From CAWAYH01 sp963786195 (lineage in GTDB: Bacteria; Acidobacteriota; Vicinamibacteria; Vicinamibacterales; 2-12-FULL-66-21): DNA of 64,000 nt. Each line of letters begins with the position of its first letter. Positions within the stretch are counted from its first letter, which is position 1. A program made the position numbers and the translations under genes. The notes below the pieces were generated by a model that saw nothing but the letters and a program-made list of their open reading frames with translations, did no database searches and was not told where the DNA came from. Below, piece by piece: positions 48,373 to 57,976 of this stretch. Where the stretch lies: positions 79,691 to 143,690 of the forward strand of contig CAWAYH010000007.1 in NCBI GenBank assembly GCA_963786195.1, given 5' to 3'.

Positions 48373-48960
48373 ATGACGCGTCCATTCAAACGATCGCGCG
48401 TGTCATTGATGTGCGGAGTCTGCGTGCTGACCCTGACGTCCGCGGGGTGGGCTGACCAGGCGACCCGGGTCAACGCGGAGGCGAAGGCCCTCGCGAGCTT
48501 CCAGGAAGCGGCGAAGGAGTACGCCGAGCTGCACAAGAAGCTCGAGAGTACGATGGCCCCCCTAGCGAAGGACGCACCAAACGACGTCGTGTACCAGTAC
48601 GAGCGCACGCTCGAGCGTCTCATTCAGCAGGCACGCGGCAAGGCCAAACAGGGCGACATCTTCACGCGGGAGTCGAGACCCGTCATCAGGCGGCTGCTGA
48701 CCGGTCTCTTTCGCGGTCCCGACGGGCCGGAGCTGCGCGCGGCGATCAGGGAGGAGGACCCCGGTGGGCGCGTGAAGCTGCGGGTCAACAATCGGTACCC
48801 CGATGCGGTCCCGCTGTCGTCGATGCCGCCGCAGCTGCTGAGGGTGCTCCCTCCCATACCGGAAGAGCTCGACTACCGGTACGTCGGCGACGACCTGATC
48901 CTGCTCGACGTCCACGCGCACATCATCGTGGACATCCTCAGCGACGCCCTGCCGAGGTAG
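48373..48960 (+). CDS. Exported hypothetical protein
   Basis: A 195-aa protein starting MTRPFKRSRVSLMCGVCVLT with GGGAG 7 nt upstream; a signal peptide ends near SAGWADQ. The mature part is helical and charged (AKEYAELHKKLESTMAPLAK), then ends with a hydrophobic-acidic motif (RYVGDDLILLDVHAHIIVDI). Exported proteins with this ending are widespread in Acidobacteria and have no known function. The gene is intact, and 7 bp separate it from the phosphatase gene. Confidence 0.75.
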   Translation: MTRPFKRSRVSLMCGVCVLTLTSAGWADQATRVNAEAKALASFQEAAKEYAELHKKLESTMAPLAKDAPNDVVYQYERTLERLIQQARGKAKQGDIFTRESRPVIRRLLTGLFRGPDGPELRAAIREEDPGGRVKLRVNNRYPDAVPLSSMPPQLLRVLPPIPEELDYRYVGDDLILLDVHAHIIVDILSDALPR

Positions 48961-48967
48961 CCGCCGC

Positions 48968-49915
48968 ATGCTGACGCGCCGCCCCTGCACCGGCTCTGTC
49001 GTCGCTGCCCTGGTCTTCGCCGGACTTGTTCTCACAGGTCTGCTCGAGGCCCGCGACAGCGCGGCACCCGCGTTCGCAGGCGTCCAGCAGAAACCGGCCG
49101 CCGCTCCGGGCGCGCCGATCGTCGAACTGCCCAACCGCAACGGCTCGCTGAAGTTTCTCGTCATCGGCGACTTCGGCACCGGGGGACGCGAGCAGTACCA
49201 GCTCGCCGATCAGATGGCCAAAGTCCGCGAACGGTTTCCATTCGAGATGGCCATCACCGTCGGGGACAACATCTATGGCTCGGGCCGGCCGCAGGACATG
49301 ACGAAGAAGTTCGAAGAGCCGTACAAAGCGCTGTTGAGCGCCGGCGTCAAGTTCTATGCGTCGCTGGGCAACCACGACGATCGGTCGCAGAGCCGCTACG
49401 CCCTCTTCAACATGGACGGCAAGACCTATTACACGTTCAAGGCGCCGAAGCAGGATGTCCGGTTCCTCGCGCTGGAGAGCGACAACCTCAGTCCGGCGCA
49501 GACCGCATGGGTCCAGCAGGAGCTCGCCAGCTCCGGGGAAGACTGGAACATCCCTTACTTCCACCACCCCCTGTACTCATCGGGTGAGCGGCACGGCTCG
49601 TCGGTGCCTCTCCGGGATGTTCTGGAGCCGCTTTTCATTAAAGGGAACGTGAGCGTCGTCTTCGCCGGCCACGATCACTTCTACGAGCGGACCAAGCCGC
49701 AGAACGGGATCGTCCACTTCGTCGTCGGCTCGAGCGGGCAACTGCGAACGGGCAATATCGATCCGCGGACCGGGATCACCGCCAAAGGCTTCGACACGGA
49801 CCGCGCGTTCCTGGTAGCCGAGATAGACGGCGACGAGCTTTTCTTCAACGCCATTTCACGGCAGGGTCAGGTCGTCGATTCCGGCGTCATCGAGCGGCGG
49901 CGGCCGGCTCAGTAG
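48968..49915 (+). CDS. Exported metallophosphatase (purple acid phosphatase-like)
   Basis: A 315-aa protein. After a signal peptide (VVAALVFAGLVLTGLLEA), metal-binding motifs appear in order: LVIGDFGTGG, ITVGDNIYGSG, ASLGNHDDRSQ, PYFHHPLYSSG and FAGHDHFYERTKP. This is the calcineurin-like fold; the order fits tartrate-resistant/purple acid phosphatases. It would release phosphate in the periplasm. The 3' end overlaps the convergent PLD-like gene by 29 bp. Confidence 0.9.
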   Translation: MLTRRPCTGSVVAALVFAGLVLTGLLEARDSAAPAFAGVQQKPAAAPGAPIVELPNRNGSLKFLVIGDFGTGGREQYQLADQMAKVRERFPFEMAITVGDNIYGSGRPQDMTKKFEEPYKALLSAGVKFYASLGNHDDRSQSRYALFNMDGKTYYTFKAPKQDVRFLALESDNLSPAQTAWVQQELASSGEDWNIPYFHHPLYSSGERHGSSVPLRDVLEPLFIKGNVSVVFAGHDHFYERTKPQNGIVHFVVGSSGQLRTGNIDPRTGITAKGFDTDRAFLVAEIDGDELFFNAISRQGQVVDSGVIERRRPAQ

Positions 49916-50840
49916 CTTCTTCCTTTTCCTTTTCTTTCACGTCTTTTTCTTTCACGTCTTTCTCGCGGTCCGGCGCTTTCGTGTCCTCTTTAGCAGCGGC
50001 CTTCCCCGCGGCCTGCGCCCAGTCGGACTCGAAGACCGACTGAATCTTCCCGGCAATTCGCGAGTCGGTGATGATGACGCCGACTTCGCGGCGGCCGTCG
50101 AGCTCCAGCTTCCGGAGGCTCTGGCTGCCGACGAAGGCGTTCGAGCCGTCCCGGACCATGGCGCGGACGTGCAGCCGCATGTCGGAGAGCTTCCGCGATT
50201 CGACACCGCTCAGCCTCTTGTCGACCTTCCCTATCACGCGTATCTCGACACCCGCCTTCAGACGTTCGTTCAGCGCACGCATGATGAGGCGATCCGAGAT
50301 CTTCGCGTCGTAGATCAGCAGCTGCTTCCTGGCTTTCTTGATGAACTGGGTCAGGAGCGAGCGCGCATTCTCGGGGCTCACGACGAGTCGATCGCTGACT
50401 GGCGAGTAGCTCTGGCGGGTGCAGTCCGCCTCGAAGAGGGTGTGCGCCTCCTTCACGACACTCTTGTCGGCCGTCATCACGCCAAAGCTGCGGCTCTTCT
50501 CCATGTCGAGCTTCGTGTAGTTGAACCCCAGGACGTGCAGCGTGTCATCGGCGATCAGCATCTTGCCGTGGTAGCGCGTCAGCTCGTCGGAGGTCCGCGC
50601 GACCGTCACGCCGGCCTCGAGCAGCCGCTGCTCGAGCTTGCGCAGGTTCTTCTCACCGCCGCGGTTCGTGTGGGCGATCAGCGCGCGGACGACGACGCCG
50701 CGCGCCACCGCCGCCGCCAGCACTTTCTCGAGCTCCGCCCGATCGAACCGGAAGATCACGATGTCGATCGACTTCCGGGCGCGCTTGACCGCCTGCATCA
50801 GGGGCGTCAGCCCATCGTCTGGTTGAATGATGAGTTTCAC
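49887..50840 (-). CDS. Phospholipase D-like protein with one altered HKD motif
   Basis: A 317-aa protein starting MKLIIQPDDGLTPLMQAVKR. Two PLD halves are visible. The first HKD motif is intact (RYHGKMLIADD). The second reads LHVRAMVRDGSNAFVGSQSL, with Arg where Lys is expected. The tail is a Lys/Glu repeat (EKDVKEKDVKEKEKEEATEP) from a simple DNA repeat (TTTCTTTCACGT). No signal peptide. The family includes cardiolipin synthases and nucleases; the substrate is not evident. Its ATG is 7 bp from the stop of the DUF4956 gene. Confidence 0.8.
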   Translation of the reverse strand: MKLIIQPDDGLTPLMQAVKRARKSIDIVIFRFDRAELEKVLAAAVARGVVVRALIAHTNRGGEKNLRKLEQRLLEAGVTVARTSDELTRYHGKMLIADDTLHVLGFNYTKLDMEKSRSFGVMTADKSVVKEAHTLFEADCTRQSYSPVSDRLVVSPENARSLLTQFIKKARKQLLIYDAKISDRLIMRALNERLKAGVEIRVIGKVDKRLSGVESRKLSDMRLHVRAMVRDGSNAFVGSQSLRKLELDGRREVGVIITDSRIAGKIQSVFESDWAQAAGKAAAKEDTKAPDREKDVKEKDVKEKEKEEATEPAAAAR

Positions 50841-50847
50841 GGGCGTC

Positions 50848-51648
50848 TCATTTCGTTTTGTTCTTCTTCTCCGCCCAGTCCACGGCGCCGTGCCCCTCCT
50901 GTTCGAGCCGCAGGATGGCGTCGGTGATGCGGTCCGCCGGCATCTCGAGCGGCAGGCCGACCTCGTAGCAGACCTCTTCGTCCGCCGACGATCGCAGCTC
51001 GAATTCGAGCTTGAACCTGCGCAGGATCGCTTCGATCTTCGGGCGCAGCTCGTCGGTCTGTTTGCCGAGCTTCACCTTCAGGTCGAACCGCTTCATGCCC
51101 TTCTCGAAGGACTCGATGATCCCGAGGGCGAGCATCAGGAAGACGGTCGAAAAGCCGGCGAGCGCATAGAGGCCGACGCCTGACGCCAGTCCGACGGCCA
51201 GCGCGCAGAGCATGACGACCGCGTCCTTGGGGTCGTCGATCTTGGACCGGTAGCGGATCAGATTGGCGGCGCCGACGATCCCGAAGGCGCGCGCGAGGCT
51301 GGCGCCGACGACGAGCATGATCACGGCGCCCACGACCGCGAGAATAATCTGGGTCTGGACGACGGCCGGCGTCCGCAGCGGCGTGCCGCGTCGCTTTGGC
51401 CTGAGCGCGAGCGCCGCGCCGAGCACTGCCGCCAGCGGCAGCCTGACCATCGCGTCGTCGATCTCGTGCAGCGGGTGGATCGGATGATCGTCAGTGTCGC
51501 GACGCTGCGGCGTCTGCTGTTCTTGAGCGATCTGCGGCAGGTCCGGCTGGCGCGTGCGTGCGCGCGCTGCCGTCGGCGCGAAGCCGAGCCAGGCGACCGT
51601 ACAGATCCCCACTACGCCGCAACGGACTGTCAGCAGTCGGGCGGTCAT
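50848..51648 (-). CDS. DUF4956 membrane protein
   Basis: A 266-aa protein with an N-terminal hydrophobic segment (LLTVRCGVVGICTVAWLGF), then four transmembrane helices (ILAVVGAVIMLVVGASLARA; DAVVMLCALAVGLASGVGLY; STVFLMLALGIIESF) and a cytoplasmic C-terminal domain. The DUF4956 hallmark is NLIRYRSKIDDPKDAVVM. Such proteins resemble MgtC/SapB and often accompany VTC-like polyphosphate polymerases, none of which is nearby. Function is unknown. It is followed by the PLD gene and preceded at 3 bp by the lipoprotein gene, so an operon is likely. Confidence 0.85.
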   Translation of the reverse strand: MTARLLTVRCGVVGICTVAWLGFAPTAARARTRQPDLPQIAQEQQTPQRRDTDDHPIHPLHEIDDAMVRLPLAAVLGAALALRPKRRGTPLRTPAVVQTQIILAVVGAVIMLVVGASLARAFGIVGAANLIRYRSKIDDPKDAVVMLCALAVGLASGVGLYALAGFSTVFLMLALGIIESFEKGMKRFDLKVKLGKQTDELRPKIEAILRRFKLEFELRSSADEEVCYEVGLPLEMPADRITDAILRLEQEGHGAVDWAEKKNKTK

Positions 51649-51651
51649 GAT

Positions 51652-52603
51652 TCAATCCTTCAGTGCAAGTCCCTCGGTAATTTTCTGTTTGAGGCGGCGG
51701 ATGTAGCGGTCTGCCTCGCCGTCGGGATAGCCGGCGGACCGGAACGCGTCGCTCCATTGGTCGGCGGTGAGCCTCTGGAGCCGGCCGCAGATCCATCGCA
51801 CGTCCGCCGTCGTGATGTTTTCGAAGAGCGCATCGTAGCGTCCGCGCCAGTCGAGCTTCACGTGGCCGTTGACCACGCCCTTGATGAACGGCGTCTTCTC
51901 GAACACGTCGATGTCCCCGCGCGGCGCGTCGAGCACGCCGGTGCGGCCGAACGTGTGACCGAGATCCCGCACGACGTACCAGGTCTGCGCGCCCTCGGTG
52001 GCCTCGGGCAGCACGTAAATCGCGTTGTTGTCGGGCTTCAGGTCCGAGTTGCCGAGCATCGCCTGCAGCACCAGCAGACCGTTCAACTCGCGTGTGCCGA
52101 CGAAGGGGTTCTGGTAATACGACCACGGGCCCTTCTGCTCGAAGCCGCCGTGGAGTCTGGGGTTCTTTTCACGGAAGCGCGCCGGGAGCTGCGGGTTCGG
52201 AGACGAGGCCTTTTCCGCATTCCATTTCGGGACGTAGTAGATCGGCGCCTGATGGAAACCGATACCCCAGTGGATGCGCGAGGCGGCCACTTCGGTCGGC
52301 GCCTCCGGAGGAAACTTCACGCTCCACTCACGGTCACCAGGTCCCTTGACGGTGTACCCGCGGCTGAAACCCGTCCGCTTGATGGCGATGACGGTGTACT
52401 TGTCCGTTGGGTCCGGCGCGAGTTGTTTGCCGCCGACGCCCCAGGTACAGATCCCGTATCGTCTGCGGCTCGGACCAGAGCTGCCCGAGTTGGGATCGTG
52501 TGACCTGACCGGGCAACGTGGACCTGATGGGCGTCGGGTGACAGGCGACGACCAGCCCGACCGTGGATGCCAGGATCAGCACGGATGGGGTGGTCGCTGA
52601 CAC
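51652..52603 (-). CDS. Exported lipoprotein-like protein, frameshifted
   Basis: The likely start is GTG 52603, giving a signal peptide with lipobox-like end (LASTVGLVVACHPTP). Frames change near 52430 and 52335: GQLWSEPQTIRDLYLG and RGYTVKGPGDREWSV join to FPPEAPTEVAASRIHWGIGF. The body has NNAIYVLPEATEGAQTWYVV and RDLGHTFGRTGVLDAPRGDI, which looks enzyme-like, but I recognise no family. It is the first gene of the lipoprotein-DUF4956-PLD operon. Repaired length is about 316 aa. Confidence 0.65.
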
Positions 52604-52736
52604 TCGTTGAGTAATTGCGCGTCGCAATTCCACCGTTCGTTCCTCCAGTTCCACGGCAAAAGGCAGCGGAACGCACTCAGGTGGGCAGTTGTGCAATCGG
52701 CACGCCAGAGCTCAGCTGGTACGGATGGGCTTGGGG

Positions 52737-55700
52737 TTACCGGAAGTCGTGCGACTGCGGTTCGGGGCCGTTCGCTTTCAGCGGCGTGAGGCGTTCCGCC
52801 TTGATGGAGGTGACGCCTTCCTGAATCTGGAGCGTGCCTTCGACAATCAAGTACGACGCGCCGATGACCGTCGCTCGCTGTTCGCTGAACAAATCGGGTC
52901 GGACGATGATGTTGGCGATACCGGTCTCGTCTTCGAGCGTGAGGAAGACAAAACCTTTGGCGGTGCCGGGCCGCTGACGGGTAATCACGGCGCCGGCAAC
53001 GCGCACGCGCCGGCCATGACGCCCGTGCGGCAGATCGCTCGCGCGAAGCACGCCGCCGAGCGCGAGCCCCGCCCGGCAGAGCGCCATCGGATGCGGGCCG
53101 ATCGTCAGGCTCGTGCCGGCGTAGTCTGCCATCAGGCGTTCGGCCTGAGTCATGGGACGAAGGGGGGATTCACTCGGCGCTCGTGGCTCGGCGCTCGGCG
53201 CTCGCCCCTCGACAAGGCTCGGGGCGACCCTGAGCCTGTCGAAGGGTCGGCGCTCGTCGAGTCCTTCCACGAACAACTCCCCCGATGGACGGATCGCGCG
53301 CTCGATCTGCCACTGCGCGCTGCGGCGGTCGTAGCCGAACGCGTTCAGCGCGCCGATCTCGGCGAGCGTCGCGACCTCGTCGCGATTGAGGTGCGTTTTC
53401 GCGATGAGGTCGTCGATGGAAGCGTATCGCCCCTCGACAAGGCTCGGGGCGACCCTGAGCTTGTCGAAGGGTCGGGGTTCGGGAGCTCGGGAGCTCGGGA
53501 GTTCGGTAGTTCGGGAGCTCGGGAGCTCGGGGGTTCGGGAGCTCGGGGGTTCGGTAGTTCGGGAGCTCAATGACTCGGGAGCCCATTCATGCGCGCAGAC
53601 GTTGCAGAACCACGTGGATGTCGCGGTGGCTTCGATCATCGAGCGATCGTCACAGCCACATTTCGGGCAACGGCTTCTCGAGCCTCGATCGTCAAGCATC
53701 CCAGTCGCCACGGGCTTCGTCGAGCCACCGAGTCCCGACCCTTCGACAGGCTCAGGGTCGCCCCGAGCCACGTCGAGGGGCGAGCTCCCGAGCAACGCGC
53801 CCCCGGCGATCGCCTTCCCTACTGCCTGGCGCAATCCGTTCACATACATCAGCCCCAGTCGCACCCGGCCATCCGGCTCCACGCGGCAGTCCCAGTCGGA
53901 CTGCAGCACGTCAATCGGCGCGAAGCGGACGCCGTGACGCTGCGCGTCCTTGACGAGCGTGGCGGGATGATAGAAGCCCATCGGCTGGTTGTTGAGCAAC
54001 GCCGTGTAGAACGCGGCGGGATAGTGCGCCTTGAGGTACGCGCTGGCGTAGACGAGCAGGGCGAAGCTGGCGGCGTGCGATTCGGGAAACCCGTACAGCG
54101 CGAACGACACGATCGACCGGATGATCAGCTCCGCCGCATCATCGGTGATGCCCTGCTTCGCCATGCCGTCACGCAGCTTGCCCTCGAGCTGCTTCATGCG
54201 CTTCTCGGATCGCTTGAACCCCATCGCGCGACGCAGCTCTTCCGCCTCGCCGCCGGAGAACCCGGCGGCCACCATGGCCATCCGCAGCAACTGCTCCTGG
54301 AAGAGCGGCACACCCAGCGTCCGCGAGAGGATCGGCTCGAGCGACGGGTGCGGATATTCGACCGGCTCCAGCCCCTGCCGCCGCTTCAGATAGGGATGCA
54401 CCATCTGTCCGACGATCGGACCGGGCCGGATAATCGCCACTTCGACAACGATGTCGTAGAAGCACGCCGGACGAAGCCGCGGCAGCGTGGCCATCTGCGC
54501 GCGCGATTCCACCTGGAACACGCCGACGGTGTCCGCTTCCTGCAGCATCCGGTAAACCGCCGGATCGTCAGGGGGCAGGTGCGCGAGGTCCACGATCTCG
54601 GCGTCGAGCGAGCCCCGGCTTGTTCACCATCGCGAGCGCGTCCTGAAGGACCGACATCATGCCCAGCCCCAGCAGGTCGACTTTCACCAGACCCATGTCG
54701 GCGCAGTCGTCCTTGTCCCACTGGACGACCACGCGGTCGGGCATCGAGGCGTTCTCGAGTGGGACGATCTCGTCCAGACGCCCGTGGCAGATCACCATGC
54801 CGCCGGAATGCTGCCCGAGGTGGCGCGGCAGATCCTGGATGCGCTGCCAGAGCCGACCGAACAGCTGCACGTCAGGATGATCGAAGTCGATCCCGACCTC
54901 ACGGAGGTTGCGCTCGAGCGTTTCCTTCGGGTCCACCCACTCGAAGTGATTCATGACCTTGGCGAGCCGATCGATGTCGTCCGCAGCGAGCGACAGCGTC
55001 TTGCCGACTTCCCGGGCCGCGCTGCGGCCGCGATAGGTGATGACGTTCGCGGTCATTGCCGCTCTGCGGACCTTCGGATCGGGGGCTCGGGAGCTCGGTA
55101 GTTCGGTAGTTCGGAGGCTCGGAGGAGTTGCGTCGTCCGTACTTTTCGTAAACGTGCTGGATCACGCGCTCGCGCCGATCGCCGCTCGGGAGATCGAGAT
55201 CGATGTCGGGCCATTCGCCGCGTTGTTCCGAAAGGAATCGCTCGAAGAGCAGATCCATCCCGACCGGATCCACCGCCGTGATCCCGAGGCTGTAGCAGAC
55301 GGCGCTGTTGGCGGCCGACCCGCGGCCCTGCACGAGGATGTCCTGCTGCCGGCAGTAATTGACGATGTCCCAGACGATGAGGAAATAGCCGGCGAGATCG
55401 AGCTTCTCGATCAGATCCAGCTCGCGCGCGATCTGGGCGCGCGCGCGGTCGTGATACGGGCGATAGCGCTCTCGGGCACCCGCCTGCGTAATCTTCCGCA
55501 GAAACGACGCCATCGTTTCGCCGTGCGGCACCGGATAGTCCGGAAAGCGATATCCCAGATCCGCCATCGTGTATTCGAGCCGGTCCGCCAGCTCGCGCGT
55601 GCCCACGATGGCCTCCGGGAGATCGCTGAAGAGCCGGCTCATGGCGTCCGCCGGCTTCAGATAGCGTTCCGCGTTCCAGCTCAGACGCCTCCCGGCCTGC

Positions 55701-56371
55701 GCGAGCGTCGTCTTGTGGCGGATGCAGGTCAGCACGTCGTAGAGCGGACGGTCTTCGGGCTCCGCGAACCGCACGCCGTTGGTGGCGACGACAGGCAGAT
55801 GGAACGCCGAGGCGAGATCGCGGAGCGCGTGATTGTCGGACTCCTCGTCCCGCAGCAGGTGACGCTGCAGCTCGACGCAGACGTTCGGCGGCCCGAAGAT
55901 GCCCACCAGACGATCGACGAGCCCGGCGACGCCGAATCGCGGGCCGTTGATGGTCGCCCGGCCGGCCAGCGCCACCAGGCCCTGCACCTGCCCGTCGAGG
56001 TCGTCGAGCGTGAGCGCGCCTTCGCCCTTCGGCGCCCGCAGCTTCATGCGCGTCACCAGCCGGCACAGATTGCGATAGCCCTCGCGCGACGCCACGAGGA
56101 CCGGAAGGCGGAAGAGCCGGGACTCGGCGCCCGGCGTTCGCCCCTCGACAAGGCTCGGGGCGACCGCAATCGTCAGCTCGGCGCCGACGATCGCTTTCAG
56201 CCCGGCGCGCGTCGCCGCGAGATGGAAGCGCGGGATTCCGTAGACGCCGTCCCGGTCGAGCAGCGCGATCGCCGGATATCCAAGTGACGCGGCACGCTCG
56301 ACGAGCGCTTCCGGCAACGACGCGCCGTCAAGGAAGGAAAAGGCGGAGGAGGTGTGGAGTTCTAAATACAT
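52737..56371 (-). CDS. dnaE2: Error-prone DNA polymerase DnaE2 with repeat and zinc-ribbon insertions, two frameshifts
   Basis: From MYLELHTSSAFSFLDGASLP, the PHP domain is followed by the C-family palm with the catalytic acidic motif WPDIDLDLPSGDRRERV (about 388-393). The C-terminal end has OB-fold VAGAVITRQRPGTAKGFVFL. Frames break near 55060-55130 and 54590-54610. In-frame insertions relative to the family are: APSLVEGR (about residues 70-77), PNYRTTELPSPRSEGP after YEKYGRR, and about 130 aa between QAVGKAIAG and RYASIDDLI. The last carries a zinc ribbon (CPKCGCDDRSMIEATATST, then WFCNVCAHEW). Repaired length is about 1210 aa against about 1070 for the family. It acts with ImuA/ImuB in SOS mutagenesis. 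Confidence 0.93.
53205..53248. repeat. Dispersed repeat (CTCGACAAGGCTCGGGGC family), copy in dnaE2
   Basis: The core CCCCTCGACAAGGCTCGGGG continues CGACCCTGAGCCTGTCGAAGG. It can fold into a hairpin by pairing CTTCGACAGG with its partner. On the coding strand it is read as RLRVAPSLVEGR. Confidence 0.85.
53430..53473. repeat. Dispersed repeat, second copy in dnaE2
   Basis: Nearly identical to 53205-53248 and in the same orientation (CCTCGACAAGGCTCGGGGC, then GACCCTGAGCTTGTCGAAGG). Read as DKLRVAPSLVEGR just before the conserved YASIDDLI. Confidence 0.85.
53474..53580. repeat. Degenerate 8-9 bp tandem repeat (GGGAGCTC / GGTAGTTC) in dnaE2
   Basis: About twelve units such as GGGAGCTC, GGGAGTTC and GGTAGTTC are arranged in tandem. 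They encode SSRTTEPPSSRTPELPSS in the coding direction. A related block lies at 55077-55125. Confidence 0.8.
53583..53675 (-). other. Zinc-ribbon insertion inside DnaE2
   Basis: In-frame segment CPKCGCDDRSMIEATATST with WFCNVCAHEW: two CxxC pairs about 18 residues apart. It lies between repeats and is absent from normal DnaE2. Read in the same frame as the polymerase. Confidence 0.75.
53738..53780. repeat. Dispersed repeat, third copy in dnaE2, inverted
   Basis: CCCTTCGACAGGCTCAGGGT continues CGCCCCGAGCCACGTCGAGGG. Inverted with respect to the copies at 53205 and 53430. Coding-strand reading is SPLDVARGDPEPVEGS. Confidence 0.85.
55077..55125. repeat. Degenerate tandem repeat (GGTAGTTC type) in dnaE2
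   Basis: Units GGGGGCTC, GGGAGCTC, GGTAGTTC, GGTAGTTC, GGAGGCTC. The insertion lies between YEKYGR and the conserved MTANVITYRG, near a frameshift. Confidence 0.75.
56140..56166. repeat. Dispersed repeat, truncated fourth copy in dnaE2
   Basis: CCCCTCGACAAGGCTCGGGG and a few more bases only. Coding-strand reading VAPSLVEGR lies in the PHP domain near residue 70. Confidence 0.8.
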
Positions 56372-56375
56372 TGGT

Positions 56376-56592
56376 GATTGGTGATTGCGGATTGCGGATT
56401 GGGATTGCGGATTGTGGATTGCGGATTGATTGCGGATTGCGGGTTGATTGCGGATTGATGATTCATTGCGGATTGATGATTCATTGCGGGTTGCGACAAT
56501 CCACAATCCACAATCAATCCGCAATCCACAATCAATCCACAATCCGCAATCAGCAATGGCAATCGGCAATCCCCATTCACCAATCCGCAATG
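56376..56592. repeat. Long palindromic block of GGATTGC repeats between imuB and dnaE2
   Basis: 56380-56490 holds about fifteen tandem units of GATTGCG or GGATTGA; 56492-56592 holds their inverse complement (CAATCCGC, CAATCCAC). The whole forms an about 210 bp imperfect palindrome with its centre near 56490. It lies between the imuB stop and the dnaE2 start. Base composition is much lower in GC than the genome. Confidence 0.9.
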
Positions 56593-56594
56593 TA

Positions 56595-57974
56595 TTAGTC
56601 CACCACGCCCTCCAGAAACCATTTGCCGCTGTCTCGGTCCCGAAACAGCCGGCAGACCGTGCCGTCGCTGAACGCGACGTCCCACTCGTCGCGGTCCCAG
56701 CGCCGGGCATCGCCATCCCACCAGGATCCGGACGACCGCCAGGGGCCCGCGGACTGATCGACGGAACCGCCGGGCATGCCCCGACGATCGATCGCCACCC
56801 GCACGGGGCGGCCGCGTTCGACCGTGACCCGGATCGCAATCGGCGGACGAAATCGTCGCAGGCAGAGCGCGTCGATCGCCGACCGCTGAGCCGTCCTGGC
56901 GCCATGCACGAGACCGATCGGTCCCCGCGCGGCGGCCGGACGATCATCCGGTGCGAAGCGCCGCACCTCGAACGCGTCGGGTCCGTACGAGTCGAGCAGC
57001 GCCGGGGCGCCCGAACGCGACTCGCCCGCCAGCGCGCTCAGCCGCGCGGTGAGCGTCGCGAGCGTTTCGGCCGACGGCCGCGCGCGTTCGAGGAGCGAAA
57101 ACTGCACCACGCGTCCCGGCGCCGGATCGACTTCCACGGTGACGATGTCGATCGCGGCACCGGGTGGATGCGACTCGAGATCGAGGACCAGCAGCGTTCG
57201 CAGCACCCGCGGATCGCGCATCGCCGCCGGCAGTTGCAGCTGGCGTGTGTGCGTGCTTCGATCGACGAGCCGCAGATCCAGCCGGATGGCCGCCGCGCCG
57301 CGATCCGCGCGCTCGAGCGACGAGGACAGCGGATCGAGCAGCCGTGCCAGGACGAACGACAGCGGCTCGAGCGCGTCGATCGGCCACTCCAGCTCCAGCC
57401 GCTCGACGAAACGCGGCGCATCCGGATCCGGTACGAGCGGACCCGGGTCGATCCCGCTCGCGAGCCTCTGCAGCGCGACGCCGTCCTGCCCGAGCCTGGC
57501 GGACAAATCGCCAGCGGGCAGCCGCGTCAACCCGCCCAGCGTCTCGACCCCCCAGCGCGCGAGCACCTCGAACGCACGCTCGGAACAATCCGATCAGTCC
57601 ATCGTCGTCTCGCCGAGGAGCCGGCGAAGCATCGGCAACGGCAGGCTGGCCAGCACGGCGCCGATTTCCTCCGTCACCACGGTCACCGTCGGCCAGGCCA
57701 GGGACAACAGCAGCGCGCCCACCTGCGTGGGGGCGATGGCCACACGCGCGGATCGTTCACGGGGGGATGTCCGGGGATTCCGTGAATCAGCCAGCGATGT
57801 ACAGGCGCGATCGAGCTCTGCGGCGATCACCTGCGGGCTGCCGAGCAGCCGCCCCAGGCCGCTCACGTCCAGCACGACGCATCCAGCGCCGTGCCGCTGG
57901 AACCGTGGCGAGAACGTTTTCGCCACCGCAACGGCAATCTCCGGCATCCGCGGCGATCGGACACAGGCGAACAC
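56595..57974 (-). CDS. imuB: ImuB, Y-family polymerase-like mutasome subunit, frameshifted
   Basis: GTG 57974 lies 2 nt after the imuA stop. Early motifs are GAGCVVLDVSGLGRLLGSP and RVAIAPTQVGALLLSL. One indel near 57580-57600 splits the frame; the rest reads VLARWGVETLGGLTRLPAGD, LPAAMRDPRVLRTLLVLDLE and the ending WDVAFSDGTVCRLFRDRDSG. ImuB resembles Y-family polymerases but lacks their acidic catalytic residues and bridges DnaE2 to the clamp and ImuA. Repaired length is about 459 aa. Confidence 0.9.
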
Positions 57975-57976
57975 GG

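Noticed and set aside
53474..53580. CRISPR-like array
   Set aside because: Units are only 8-9 bp, contiguous, without spacers; no cas genes.
56376..56592. CRISPR-like array or DNA origin with DnaA boxes
   Set aside because: 7-bp words without spacers, an inverted second half, and no TTATCCACA-type boxes or dnaA nearby.
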